Below are positions 28,498 to 38,229 of a DNA stretch of 64,000 nt, piece after piece (within the stretch, counting starts at the first letter, position 1; the number at the start of each line of letters is the position of its first letter). Source of the stretch: Paludibacter propionicigenes WB4 (GTDB taxonomy: Bacteria > Bacteroidota > Bacteroidia > Bacteroidales > Paludibacteraceae); the NCBI RefSeq assembly GCF_000183135.1, contig NC_014734.1:682001-746000 (forward strand), given 5' to 3'. A model generated the notes under the pieces. The model ran no database searches and was not told where the DNA came from. It worked only from the letters and a program-made list of their open reading frames with translations. A program made the position numbers and the translations under genes.

Positions 28498-30990
28498 ATG
28501 AGTAAACATTTCGTAATAGCGTTCGTACTGACCGTCTGTAGTGCGTCCTATGCCCAGCAAGCCCAAAAAGTAAATATCAATGTAAAGTCCCGCACCCCAT
28601 CGGGAACTATCGATACTAAAATATACGGACAACTTTTCGAACACATCTATTTCTCAGCCGACGGCGGTTTGTGGGGCGAAATGATTGCAGAGCGCTCATT
28701 CGAACCGGAACAATACCCCGGTATATCGCCTCGTGAAGGTTTCTTCGATGGCTGGTACGCCGATGACAGTGAAATACTACATTCGCCTACTTTATTCGAA
28801 CAACCCATCCCCCTAACCAGTGTAGAGACTGATCAATACGTCTTAACTGCCGATGTAAAATGGCGTGCCTACAAACTTGCCCGACACATGTGGAGTGGAG
28901 GATATGCCGATATGCGTGTTGAATTCAAAAATATCTCGGACGGATTAAAATACCGCTTCCGCCTGCACGACCCGCAATACGAACCCGCAAATCCACGAAA
29001 TCCACAACCGGTTGCCAAAGAAGCTACATTTGCCATCGAAAAACAATCGGTTACAGAGCGTCAGGGACGGGATGGTAAACCTATGAAAGTGAACACCTGG
29101 GAAGTGGTAGCAAGTACACCGGTAAAACCGGGTCAGATAGACAAAGCCGAAGCATGGCACAATTTGTTTATCGCAGTATCAGGTAAACAGGTTTCGGTAA
29201 AATGGGACGAGCAAACCGTACTTACTTACAATGGATTAGAAGGTAATGCCAAAAAGAATGATATTGTTTTGGGGGTAAATTACACCGAAGCGCAATACAA
29301 AAACATTCAGGTTTCATCGCTGGACAGATTTTTAGTTTACATGACCGGATTACCCGAAGTGGTGGTGAATCCTGCTGTTGCACCTCAGTGGAAATCGTTT
29401 GGGAAAGCTGAATTTTCTATGGAAAAAGGCAATGCTGTTAATATGGCTTATTCTCAAAGAATCAAAGCTGGTGCAGAAACTGCCGGAGTCACACAAGGTC
29501 CGTTTTCCATCAAAAAAGGAGAGAAATACGTGGGTTCCATTTGGGCAAAAGGTGATGGAGCGGCAGAATTGAGCATTGCATTCACAGCTAATGGTCAAAA
29601 CAAAGCCGTTCAGGTGTTGGGTAAGCCGGGTGCGGAATGGAAAAAATATGAATTTGTATTGGATGCCGGTGAATATACAGGCGATGCCGAACTGGCTATC
29701 GGAGCTAAAGGGGGTACACTACAGGTAGATCAGGTAAGCATGATGCCTAAAACAGGCATTGACCTGGGCGGCTTCCGCCCGGACATTTATAAGGCTGTAA
29801 AAGAACTCGGACCCACCAATATGCGTTGGCCGGGTGGGGGATATGCCGCTCAATATAGCTGGAAATGGGGAGTTGGACCACAGGAAGCACGTGTTCGCTG
29901 GCCGCACTATATGTGGATGAACTACGACCAGAATAGCTTCGGAACGGATGAGTTTATCCAACTGTGCCGTCAGATTAACTCAGAGCCGGTTATGGTGGTG
30001 CGCATTGGTTTTGATCGTCCGGCTTCAGAACATGCCGAGATTTTGCAGGAAGCCTGCGACTGGGTGGCGTATTGCAACGAACCTGCCACAGGCAAGTGGG
30101 GTAGTAAACGTGCTGCCAACGGACATCCGGAACCCTACAATATAAAATACTGGGAAATTGATAACGAAATGTGGGAATTCGGACTGGACAATTATGAAGC
30201 AGCGGTTCGTGAGTTTTCTACTGCCATGCGCAAAGTGGATCCGGGCATCAAAATTATCGTATGTGGTGGATTTGATGACAACGATAAAGCCATGATTAAC
30301 CGCTCGGGGACCTATTTCGATTATATCAGTCTGCACCACTACGAAAATCCGAACGGATATGCCAACGGTCCGACAAAACTGGCTGAACAATATAAAAAAT
30401 ATGCCGACATCATTGCCAAAAGTCCGAATCCAAAAATCAAGTTGTACATTTCGGAATGGAACCTGAGCAGCATCGACTGGCGTACAGGTCTATTTGCCGG
30501 AGGTTTCCTGAATGTGTGCGAATCGCAACCTGTAGTTGAGATGGGTGCGGCAGCTTTGTTTATTCGTCGCACCGACGCGCCTGCCTGGAACAATGCTTTT
30601 ATCAACTTCGATTACAAAGGATTGTTTGTTGCGCCTAATTACCTTGTTACTAAACTGTGGCACGACAATTTTTCTAAAAACCGCTTAGCTTTTACAGGCG
30701 AAACAGGTGATTTAAATATCAGCACCACACTTTCTGAAAACAGTCAGAAAGTAATCGTAAAAATTGTCAATCCTACCGACAAGCCTTATGAGTTGACCGT
30801 GACCGGAGACTGGAAAAAACTTACCGGTGCAGGATATGAATACTTAGCTCCCGGCTCATTGACGGCTGCCAATTCGATGGAAGCTCCAAACGCCGTTGCA
30901 GTAAAAAAACAGAATGTAGTTCCTGTAGGTGCAAAAGTGACCATCACCTTAGCGCCTTTATCGGCCGGAGTGCTTAATCTGACAAAGTAA
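28498..30990 (+). CDS. GH51 alpha-L-arabinofuranosidase, second copy
   Basis: The 830-residue exported enzyme has a signal peptide (MSKHFVIAFVLTVCSASYAQ). The N-terminal GH51 segment TKIYGQLFEHIYFSADGGLW is followed by a long carbohydrate-binding insertion (about 75-420) and then the barrel with TNMRWPGGGYAAQYSWKWG. The acid/base is Glu557 (EIDNEMW) and the nucleophile is Glu653 (YISEWNL). A C-terminal beta domain follows. It differs strongly from the first GH51 in the insertion and the catalytic surroundings, so the two probably act on different arabinose linkages. The target polymer cannot be read from the sequence. Confidence 0.9.
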   Translation: MSKHFVIAFVLTVCSASYAQQAQKVNINVKSRTPSGTIDTKIYGQLFEHIYFSADGGLWGEMIAERSFEPEQYPGISPREGFFDGWYADDSEILHSPTLFEQPIPLTSVETDQYVLTADVKWRAYKLARHMWSGGYADMRVEFKNISDGLKYRFRLHDPQYEPANPRNPQPVAKEATFAIEKQSVTERQGRDGKPMKVNTWEVVASTPVKPGQIDKAEAWHNLFIAVSGKQVSVKWDEQTVLTYNGLEGNAKKNDIVLGVNYTEAQYKNIQVSSLDRFLVYMTGLPEVVVNPAVAPQWKSFGKAEFSMEKGNAVNMAYSQRIKAGAETAGVTQGPFSIKKGEKYVGSIWAKGDGAAELSIAFTANGQNKAVQVLGKPGAEWKKYEFVLDAGEYTGDAELAIGAKGGTLQVDQVSMMPKTGIDLGGFRPDIYKAVKELGPTNMRWPGGGYAAQYSWKWGVGPQEARVRWPHYMWMNYDQNSFGTDEFIQLCRQINSEPVMVVRIGFDRPASEHAEILQEACDWVAYCNEPATGKWGSKRAANGHPEPYNIKYWEIDNEMWEFGLDNYEAAVREFSTAMRKVDPGIKIIVCGGFDDNDKAMINRSGTYFDYISLHHYENPNGYANGPTKLAEQYKKYADIIAKSPNPKIKLYISEWNLSSIDWRTGLFAGGFLNVCESQPVVEMGAAALFIRRTDAPAWNNAFINFDYKGLFVAPNYLVTKLWHDNFSKNRLAFTGETGDLNISTTLSENSQKVIVKIVNPTDKPYELTVTGDWKKLTGAGYEYLAPGSLTAANSMEAPNAVAVKKQNVVPVGAKVTITLAPLSAGVLNLTK

Positions 30991-31055
30991 ATGTTGATAA
31001 GGACTTATTTTGGCCAAAGCTATAATTGTAAACTGAAAATCAAAAATACAATAAT

Positions 31056-31730
31056 ATGAAAAATCTTTATTTTGTGCTGGTTTTACTGTTCTTTGCTTCA
31101 TGTACTTATGATATACGGACTACTACTAAACATTCTGAATCAAAAGACACTGTTACTGTTGTTAAGCAGATCTCTTCGTTGGATACAGCTTCCATTAGAA
31201 AAGGGGTGCTGACTTACAAAAAACACTATATACGTAAAACTGATTATTATGTAAATGGCGTGCTTGTAAAGCACGAAGAAACCACATCAGCTACAGACAC
31301 AGCTGCAAATCATAAAGCTAACGTTCAGGATTTAAACTCCACGATACAGCAAAAAGCTCTTTTTGATGAGGATGTTCAGGTCAGAAAATCGGCCGTGACT
31401 CAGTTGAAAAATCAATCGGATTTGCAGCATGTAGCATTCTTCGACGCTAATGTTGAAGTGCGTAAGCTGGCTGTCACTATGCTTGAAAACGAGAGCGACA
31501 TTCAACATGTGGCATTCTTTGATAATGACGTAAATATCCGTCTGTTATCTGTTTCAATGCTAAAAAAACAGGAAAATATTCGTCATGTAGCTTTTTTCGA
31601 TAATGAAAAGAAAGTCCGTAAACTGGCGCTTACTATGCTCAAAACAAAATCAGACATAAAGCATGTTGCGAGTTTTGATGAGGATGAAGAATTGAGAAAA
31701 ATAGCGGAGAAATTACTTCGTCAGAGTTGA
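31056..31730 (+). CDS. Lipoprotein with tandem 26-residue helical repeats
   Basis: The 224-residue protein has a lipoprotein signal (LLFFASC, Cys16). After a linker it contains four to five copies of a 26-residue repeat with the consensus HVAFFDxxVxVRKLAVTMLxxxSDI, from about residue 95 to the end. The pattern resembles HEAT-like or LRV-like helical solenoids, which usually bind other proteins. Repeat copies are very similar to one another, which suggests recent internal duplication. It lies 52 bases before the GIDE-domain gene and may be co-transcribed with it. Binding partner unknown. Confidence 0.72.
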   Translation: MKNLYFVLVLLFFASCTYDIRTTTKHSESKDTVTVVKQISSLDTASIRKGVLTYKKHYIRKTDYYVNGVLVKHEETTSATDTAANHKANVQDLNSTIQQKALFDEDVQVRKSAVTQLKNQSDLQHVAFFDANVEVRKLAVTMLENESDIQHVAFFDNDVNIRLLSVSMLKKQENIRHVAFFDNEKKVRKLALTMLKTKSDIKHVASFDEDEELRKIAEKLLRQS

Positions 31731-31782
31731 TTTACAAGAATTAATAGAGAAGCATCACCGAATACACCACAAAATTTAAAAT

Positions 31783-32469
31783 ATGGATTTAGAAATTTTA
31801 ATTCCCGCACTGTTTGTGCTGATTGTTGGAACGATTATATTCCTTACAATATACTTTAGCAAAAAAGCGGTAGTAAAACGAAAACTCAAAAAAGCAGTCG
31901 ATCGGAAAATATCAGAATTTATATCGGGTGATATCGCTAAAGTTGTAGGTACCGTTGAATTTGTCGGAGAACCCCTTATTGCTCCTTTATCCGGACGACC
32001 TTGTGCGTATTACTATGTATTGGTGGAAGAACTTATATCAACTGGTAAAAGCTCTCACTGGCAAAAAATGATAGAACGGGAAGTAGGAGGAAAATTTGTT
32101 ATTCGTGACGGCAGATACCGAGCATGCATCGCGACAGATAGCAGCGTGAAAAGCTATATAATCATGGATCGAAAATATTCATCGGGGTTTATGAATAACC
32201 CAACCGAAAACCTGGAACTGTTTCTGAAAAAACACGGACAATCGGCTGAAGGATTATTGGGATTAAACAGAAAGCTACGATACAAAGAAGGCATATTGGA
32301 AAAAGACGAGTGCATAGCCGTTATGGGTAGGGGCGAATGGAAAACAGCAGTCTCGGTTCAGTTACCCGAATCATTTGGCAGAGTACTGCTTATAACGGGT
32401 GCCGACAACGAGCCTGTCTATATGAGTGATGATCCCGATACAGTGAAAACTACTTATCCCGGGCTGTAG
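31783..32469 (+). CDS. Membrane protein with GIDE-type domain
   Basis: The 228-residue protein has one N-terminal transmembrane helix (about 5-26), a basic stretch and then a domain resembling GIDE (VVGTVEFVGEPLIAPLSGRP followed by CAYYYVLVEE). GIDE is known from the mitochondrial E3 ligase MULAN, but the RING finger is absent here, as in the other bacterial forms I know. The role in bacteria is unknown. The C-terminal part (GILEKDECIAVMGRGEW) is also typical of bacterial GIDE proteins. Confidence 0.65.
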   Translation: MDLEILIPALFVLIVGTIIFLTIYFSKKAVVKRKLKKAVDRKISEFISGDIAKVVGTVEFVGEPLIAPLSGRPCAYYYVLVEELISTGKSSHWQKMIEREVGGKFVIRDGRYRACIATDSSVKSYIIMDRKYSSGFMNNPTENLELFLKKHGQSAEGLLGLNRKLRYKEGILEKDECIAVMGRGEWKTAVSVQLPESFGRVLLITGADNEPVYMSDDPDTVKTTYPGL

Positions 32470-32581
32470 TAAAAGACAATTCAGAATGAATACTGTCCTT
32501 TATTAATACAACATGAGTTCGATATATGCGTTAGTCCGTTAGGACTTAAATAGCAATAGAAGTATGGTGTAGAGTGGATTA

Positions 32582-32625
32582 ATTCCCCGTTAGGGGATTT
32601 ACCTATTTATCCCCTAACGGGGAAT
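32582..32625. repeat. Perfect 17-bp inverted repeat
   Basis: ATTCCCCGTTAGGGGAT (32582-32598) and its exact reverse complement (32609-32625) enclose a 10-base loop. It is the main feature of the 365-base gap between 32469 and 32835 and could act as a terminator or an RNA hairpin. No promoter motif is obvious in the gap. Confidence 0.8.
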
Positions 32626-32834
32626 AAAATGCCAAAAACTAACATATTCTATGGATATAAATTCCCTCTGGGAATATTGGCAAATGAATTTCAATGAATT
32701 TATGAAGCCTCATATCGGACTCACGGTAATACATTAAATTGAAAAAATGACATTCAAACATTAAACAGAAATGCTTTTACGGTGTTAGAACTATAAAATA
32801 ATTTGAAATCCCATCAACAGCAAAAGAAATCGAC

Positions 32835-34235
32835 ATGCTGAGCACAAAAGAAAAATCGGTACATATCAACATCAATTCAACCTACTACGGTGCCATTGCT
32901 GAAATAGGAGGTGGTCAGGAAACTGCACGCCATCTGTTTCAGGCAGGAGGCGCATCAAACACAGTAGCCAAATCAATTTCAGCCTATGATAAGCTGTTCA
33001 GTGACCATTTTTATAATCAGGGAACATCTTCGCGCTACGTGGCTGAAGACCGTCTGCGAAAAATGCTTGACTACGAATATGACGAGCTGATAGAAATCCT
33101 TGACAAGAAAAATACCCAAAAATTCTTCGCTTTTGCCAACACGGTAGAGACGTTGAATTTCTCAAAAACCAATCAGGGAAACGGTTGGCTGGGCATTGCA
33201 GTGGAAGGCACCGACCGCTATAGTCCGAACAAAATGTTCATTCATGTAAAATTGCATGAAAATGATACACTTTTGCAGCAATACACGCTGGGCACGCTGG
33301 GCATTAATCTGATTTACGGAGGCTTGTTCCAATGGCAGGATCCTCAGAGTATTCTGCTTTCGTTGCTGGACAACCTGGATACCGACCGTGTGGAAGTTGA
33401 TTATATATACGTCGAAGGGCCGGATATGAAACTGGTAGATAACAGACTTCTCAACCTAATGTTGGTGAATAACGACATGACTCCCGCTATCATGTTCGAC
33501 CAATCGGGCAAAGTTCAGCAGCCGAGCGATATGTTATACAAAAAGAATGTAATCGTGCTGAGAGGTTATTTCAGACCCATCAATAATCTGGGAATGGAAT
33601 TTATAGAAGACAGCCTGGATTTCTTCAAACGGGATGAAAATTACAAACCCGATAATACCATAGCATTTTGCGAAATATCGCTGAAATACCTTATGCAGAA
33701 TGAAAAAGTGGATGAAAAAGACTTTCTGCACCGGGTGGATTTGCTCAATATGATGGGACAAAGCGTTATGGTTTCAAAGTTCTATCGATATTTTCAACTA
33801 GTGAAATATTTCGGTCAGTTTAAGCTCATCAAACTCCGCATTGTGGTTGGGTTACCTGCTTTTGACAAGATTCTGGATAGCGAGAACTATACCGACTTAC
33901 GTGGAGGATTGCTCGAGTCCATGGGTGCTTTGTTTCAGGAACATGTGAAGATATATTTATATCCTTATATCGATGCCCGTAGCGGCGAGGTGGTATATCC
34001 CGACGACGACCACTTCTCAAAAGAAAATAAACTACTCTGGCAATACCTCAATGCAATAAAAAAGATTCTCGTACTCAAGAGTATTGCTCCCAAAAACCTT
34101 GAAATCAGATCGGAGCATATTTCGGAATTGATTGAAAACGGCGATGATAGCTTTGCAAACTACGTACCTGATAAGGTATTTCAACACATAAAAAACAACG
34201 GCTTATTTGGCTACAACAGAAACAATAAGAACTGA
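32835..34235 (+). CDS. Conserved protein of unknown function
   Basis: The 466-residue protein has no signal peptide or membrane segment. The N-terminus (VHININSTYYGAIAEIGGGQ) looks like a conserved core, and the rest is mixed alpha/beta (GNGWLGIAVEGTDRYSPNKM). I see no nucleotide-binding or catalytic motif that names a family. It resembles conserved hypothetical proteins of Bacteroidetes. The next gene (ybaK) begins 5 bases after the stop, so the two are co-transcribed, which might hint at a translation or metabolic link. Confidence 0.65.
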   Translation: MLSTKEKSVHININSTYYGAIAEIGGGQETARHLFQAGGASNTVAKSISAYDKLFSDHFYNQGTSSRYVAEDRLRKMLDYEYDELIEILDKKNTQKFFAFANTVETLNFSKTNQGNGWLGIAVEGTDRYSPNKMFIHVKLHENDTLLQQYTLGTLGINLIYGGLFQWQDPQSILLSLLDNLDTDRVEVDYIYVEGPDMKLVDNRLLNLMLVNNDMTPAIMFDQSGKVQQPSDMLYKKNVIVLRGYFRPINNLGMEFIEDSLDFFKRDENYKPDNTIAFCEISLKYLMQNEKVDEKDFLHRVDLLNMMGQSVMVSKFYRYFQLVKYFGQFKLIKLRIVVGLPAFDKILDSENYTDLRGGLLESMGALFQEHVKIYLYPYIDARSGEVVYPDDDHFSKENKLLWQYLNAIKKILVLKSIAPKNLEIRSEHISELIENGDDSFANYVPDKVFQHIKNNGLFGYNRNNKN

Positions 34236-34240
34236 TCACT

Positions 34241-34717
34241 ATGGCAACTGATAAAACGAATGCTGCCCGACTGCTCGACAAAGCCGCTGTTCCGTATGAA
34301 TTGATAAGTTATGAGGTAGATGAAACCGACCTGAGTGCTGTACATGTAGCATCGCAACTGAATGAGCCTGTGGAGCGCGTTTTCAAGACATTGGTGCTGA
34401 AAGGAGATAAAACAGGTCATTTTGTGTGTATCATTCCGGGAGCAGAGGAGCTGGACCTGAAAAAGGCTGCGAAAATTTCGGGAAACAAAAATTGTGAGAT
34501 GCTTTTGATGAAAGACCTGCTTCCAGTCACCGGCTATATTCGTGGAGCGTGCTCACCCATAGCCATGAAAAAACATTTCCCTACCTACATTCATGACTCC
34601 TGCTGTAATTTCGACAAAATTTATGTCAGTGCCGGCAAAAGAGGACTGCAACTATACCTTACTCCACAGGATTTAATTAATGAAATAAAAGCCACCGTAG
34701 GTTATTTAGTCGTCTAA
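34241..34717 (+). CDS. ybaK: Cys-tRNA(Pro)/Cys-tRNA(Cys) deacylase
   Basis: YbaK hydrolyses cysteine wrongly attached to tRNA-Pro. The 158-residue product is of standard length and shows YELISYEVD, the VFKTLVLKGD segment with the conserved lysine, the SPIAMKK stretch and the end YVSAGKRGLQLYLTPQDL. It is cytoplasmic. A tRNA-Pro gene happens to lie 18 kb away, with no visible link. Confidence 0.88.
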   Translation: MATDKTNAARLLDKAAVPYELISYEVDETDLSAVHVASQLNEPVERVFKTLVLKGDKTGHFVCIIPGAEELDLKKAAKISGNKNCEMLLMKDLLPVTGYIRGACSPIAMKKHFPTYIHDSCCNFDKIYVSAGKRGLQLYLTPQDLINEIKATVGYLVV

Positions 34718-34808
34718 GTGTTGTAATTTTGCAATCGGTAAGCTCAATGCGAGAATATGTGCTTCTGTATTTAGTGCATAAGAATTATAACGAATTTAAA
34801 ATACGAAG

Positions 34809-35639
34809 ATGATTTTATTAGATAAGAAAGAATACTATAAGGCATCAGAACCTCTTCAACAGGTAGAAATAAATCATTTATTTGCGGATGCTGTTGTACA
34901 GGGACATATAGATGGGCAGATTTATGTTGATAACACCCTTAAACCTGAAGTTTTTTACGTGGAGCACCCTTATGGAATGTCGCTTTTGTTTGGGTGTACT
35001 ACAAATGAATCATTCAACAAATGGCTGATTCAGCATGCACTCAATACCCCTAAAATTCGGAACCGTTTTGAGTGGCTACAAGCTTTTCCAAACGCATGGA
35101 ATGAACTTATTACTACCGAATTGGCGAATCATCTTATCAAGCAAAAAGACAACGAAACTGCGATTCACAACGATAAAATAGAAGAAAATACGCGTGTAAA
35201 TTTCAGATTCAATAAGGCCAAGTATCTCGAATTTAAAAGTAAACACATTCGGGATAATGTACCCGTTTTTCCTACTGACAGACAAATGTTTGAAAGCATG
35301 CAGGGAAGCGTTATTCCTGCGCGATTTTGGAATAATGCCGATGATTTTATTGAAAAAGCTATGGCATTCAGTGTGATGGATGGTTCTACTGTAGCTTGTA
35401 CCGCTTTTTCCGCTTTTGTAATTGGTAATCAGTTGGAAATAGGAATCGAAACTTCAGATAACTATCGCGGAAAGGGATACGCAGCAATTACATGTTCAGC
35501 ATTGATTGATTACTGTCTGGAAAACGATTACGAACCTGTATGGGGTTGTAAACTCGAAAATACTGCTTCGTATCTGTTGGCTCAGAAACTTGGGTTTGAA
35601 CCTACCGTTTATTGGCCATTTTTCAGACTGTTGAAGTAA
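34809..35639 (+). CDS. GNAT acetyltransferase
   Basis: The 276-residue protein has an N-terminal domain (about 1-140) and a C-terminal GNAT fold with the acetyl-CoA loop NYRGKGYAAI (about 218-227) and the final YLLAQKLGFEPTVYWPFFRL. It resembles the GNAT_acetyltran family. The substrate is unknown. A -7 box TAATTTTG at 34724-34731 gives it its own promoter. Confidence 0.78.
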   Translation: MILLDKKEYYKASEPLQQVEINHLFADAVVQGHIDGQIYVDNTLKPEVFYVEHPYGMSLLFGCTTNESFNKWLIQHALNTPKIRNRFEWLQAFPNAWNELITTELANHLIKQKDNETAIHNDKIEENTRVNFRFNKAKYLEFKSKHIRDNVPVFPTDRQMFESMQGSVIPARFWNNADDFIEKAMAFSVMDGSTVACTAFSAFVIGNQLEIGIETSDNYRGKGYAAITCSALIDYCLENDYEPVWGCKLENTASYLLAQKLGFEPTVYWPFFRLLK

Positions 35640-35675
35640 AATCTTACGCAAAGAGCATCAATTCCATATTCCAAA

Positions 35676-36692
35676 CTATAGTAGCTTTTTCAGAACTTCG
35701 GTAAATTCAATTACGTCTTCCTCAGTAGTATCGAAAGAACTCATCCAGCGTTGTTCATGCAATTCGGCATCCCACTCGTAAAACGGATATTGCGCCCGTA
35801 AAGGTTGAATAACATGCTCGGGAATTATTACAAACACGGCATTGGCATCAACACTTCTTGTAATTTTTACGTTAGGCAGATTCTTTACTTTAGAAGCCAA
35901 TAATTGAGCCATTTCGTTGGCATGAGTTGCCATGCGCCACCACAAATTATTGCTAAGCAATGCTGTAAATTGGGCAGATATAAAACGGTTTTTGGAAAAT
36001 AATTGAGCTGTTTGCTTATGAAAGTAAGGCGCATTAGCTTTTAATTCATCATTGAAAATTAATACAGCTTCTCCAACCATTAACCCGTTTTTCGTTCCTC
36101 CGAAACTCATAATATCTACGCCACAATCTACCGTAGCTTCTTTTAAACCAACACCTAAAGCAGCCACAGCATTGGATATACGTGCACCATCAAGGTGTAC
36201 ATACATTTCGTTTTCATGAGCAAAGTCGCACAATGCTTTCAGCTCTGCAATAGAATATACTGTCCCCACTTCAGTACTTTGACTGATAGAGATAACACGT
36301 GGCTGCGTGTTGTGCACGTTACCAATACGATTGAGTAAGGGCTTGATCATATCGGGTGTCAGTTTGCCGTCGGCAGTTTTGAGGGGTAGGAGAGAGCATC
36401 CAATACTCTGTGTAGGTGCACCGCATTCATCGGCCAGTATATGAGCATATTCCGAACAAACAACTGCCTGAAAAGGCAAAGTACAACATTTAAGGCAAGT
36501 TACATTGGCACCGGTACCATTAAAGGTATAAAGCACGGTAACCGGTCCGAACACCTTCTCAAAAACCTCATTGGCTTCTTCTGTAAAAAAATCTTCACCG
36601 TACGAAATTTGGTGTTGGTTATTAGCACGTTGAATAGCTTCAAAAATTTCCGGATGAATACCGGAATAATTATCACTTGCAAAGGACTTCAT
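35676..36692 (-). CDS. ltaE: Low-specificity L-threonine aldolase
   Basis: This PLP enzyme splits L-threonine or L-allo-threonine into glycine and acetaldehyde. The 338-residue product shows the family N-terminus (FASDNYSGIHPEI), the HLDGAR motif (about 166-171) and the PLP lysine Lys201 in SFGGTKNGLM. It is somewhat closer to the short glycine-producing type than to tryptophanase-like proteins. The symbol is given by family. It is a single gene, convergent with the GNAT gene. Confidence 0.87.
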   Translation of the reverse strand: MKSFASDNYSGIHPEIFEAIQRANNQHQISYGEDFFTEEANEVFEKVFGPVTVLYTFNGTGANVTCLKCCTLPFQAVVCSEYAHILADECGAPTQSIGCSLLPLKTADGKLTPDMIKPLLNRIGNVHNTQPRVISISQSTEVGTVYSIAELKALCDFAHENEMYVHLDGARISNAVAALGVGLKEATVDCGVDIMSFGGTKNGLMVGEAVLIFNDELKANAPYFHKQTAQLFSKNRFISAQFTALLSNNLWWRMATHANEMAQLLASKVKNLPNVKITRSVDANAVFVIIPEHVIQPLRAQYPFYEWDAELHEQRWMSSFDTTEEDVIEFTEVLKKLL

Positions 36693-36723
36693 CTTTCTCT
36701 TTAATTATATTGGTGCATGAACA

Positions 36724-36767
36724 AAAAACCAAGACATAAGATTAAAATTCTTACATCCTGGTTCCTT
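36724..36767 (-). terminator. Terminator of the PUR-domain gene
   Basis: Read on the minus strand, an imperfect stem pairs AACCAGGATGTAAG with CTTATGTCTTGGTT and is followed by TTTTTTGTT. It lies 25 bases after the stop codon at 36793. Confidence 0.75.
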
Positions 36768-36792
36768 GTATATTATATTCTAAAACAGATTC

Positions 36793-37167
36793 TTAAAACT
36801 TGAATTTATCAAAAAAACTTTTGGATTTACCTTCTTCTGCTGTAACCGATTCTACAACTTCTTCAGAGCGTTGTATTGCTTCGCCTTGTTCACGTTTGAT
36901 AAAGCCTACTACATCTTCAAGTCCCTCAATAAACTTATCAAAATCTTCTTTGTACAGAAAAATCTTGTGCTTTTCGTAAGTAACCTGAGAAGTTTCTTCA
37001 TAACCAACCACTTTCTTTTTACTCTCTGTAATGGCTAAAAATAAATCATCGTTTCTGCTCTTCTTCACATCCAGATAATAAATTCTCTTTCCCGCTTTGA
37101 TTGCCTTTGAATAAATGATTTCGTTATCCTTTTTCTCAATCTCAAATTTCTTTTTCTCTACTTCCAT
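36793..37167 (-). CDS. PUR-domain nucleic-acid-binding protein (DUF3276)
   Basis: The 124-residue protein carries one PUR repeat (IIYSKAIKAGKRIYYLDVKKSRNDD and DLFLAITESKKKV, about 17-60) and a second half with a conserved KIFLYKEDFDKFIEGLEDVV. PUR proteins bind single-stranded DNA or RNA; the Borrelia member BpuR is a known regulator. A role in gene regulation or RNA binding is inferred. A terminator lies 25 bases after its stop. The 467 bases upstream (37168-37634) hold no gene. Confidence 0.82.
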   Translation of the reverse strand: MEVEKKKFEIEKKDNEIIYSKAIKAGKRIYYLDVKKSRNDDLFLAITESKKKVVGYEETSQVTYEKHKIFLYKEDFDKFIEGLEDVVGFIKREQGEAIQRSEEVVESVTAEEGKSKSFFDKFKF

Positions 37168-37520
37168 AATACCGCAAATATTTATCGTACTGTTGTTAAT
37201 TTCGCCATTATTAATTATGAGTTAATTATGAGTCTTCAAATTTCTGTATTTTTTTTGAATATATCAAATAAAACCGGCATTTTTGTTGTTTTTTTTCAAA
37301 TAAATTTTTCAAATGTAATATATTTACTGTATTTCACTTCATTTTATTTATTCAGATTAAACTTTTTGAATTGAATTGCGTCTAAAAAAAGGATGTAATT
37401 AGATTATGAATGAAAAGCCAAAAGTGTTCAACAGATAATAACCTGAGAATTCTGTCCTTTTTAAACGTATAAATACAGAATAATCATTCGTTTAATAGAC
37501 GGATAAATAAAATAAATGGC

Positions 37521-37528
37521 TATTTTTG
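37521..37528 (+). promoter_or_regulatory. -7 box (TATTTTTG) ahead of the ECF S-component gene
   Basis: A TAnnTTTG match 107 bases before the ATG gives an untranslated leader of about 100 bases. I looked for a vitamin riboswitch in this leader and saw none. The rest of the gap (37168-37520) is AT-rich with no other feature. Confidence 0.5.
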
Positions 37529-37634
37529 TATGTCAAAACTAAGATGATATGTGTAAGATAATGACACAAAACTAAGTTCTTTCATACAAAGGAGAAATTC
37601 AATAATATACAAATAACGCTAATACAAGCTAATC

Positions 37635-38144
37635 ATGGAATCAACAATTAAACTTTATTCGCTCAAAGCCATTGAAATTAAATCTTACATCTTTGCATTA
37701 CTCTTTGTAGCAGGTAATATACTATTGCCTCAGCTTACACATTTACTGCCATTTGGCGGACAAGTGTTATTACCTATATATTTTTTCACACTTATTGCAG
37801 CATATAAGTATGGCATTTTCACCGGATTACTTACTGCGTTGGTTTCACCTTTGGTCAATCACTTGCTTTTCGGTATGCCTGCAATGGAAATGCTCCCAAT
37901 CATACTCATTAAATCGTCTCTTATTGCCATTGCAGCCGGTTATATAGCGCAACGTACACAACAAATAAAACTTCAACACCTTTTATTGGTGATTGCTTTC
38001 TATCAGGGAGTGGGTATGATTGCCGAATTTTTAATCACTGGTAGTTTTATGGCCGCAATGCAGGATGTAAGATTAGGATTTCCCGGAATTATTCTCCAAT
38101 TATTTGGTGGATATTATTTTCTAAAAGCAATTGCTAAATGGTGA
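37635..38144 (+). CDS. ECF-type transporter S component
   Basis: The 169-residue protein is hydrophobic, with about five to six membrane helices (starting near 18, 42, 60, 83, 112 and 145). The layout matches ECF-transporter substrate-binding subunits (S components), which need a shared A-A'-T module for vitamin or metal uptake. No such module is in the window and the ligand is unknown. It may be a stand-alone subunit. The nearest downstream gene is 85 bases away. Confidence 0.65.
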   Translation: MESTIKLYSLKAIEIKSYIFALLFVAGNILLPQLTHLLPFGGQVLLPIYFFTLIAAYKYGIFTGLLTALVSPLVNHLLFGMPAMEMLPIILIKSSLIAIAAGYIAQRTQQIKLQHLLLVIAFYQGVGMIAEFLITGSFMAAMQDVRLGFPGIILQLFGGYYFLKAIAKW

Positions 38145-38229
38145 TTGGTCTGATAAACGTGTAATTGTTTGGGCATTCGGGAAAAACATATCGTTGATAT
38201 AACAAATACATACACTATAGAATGGATAT

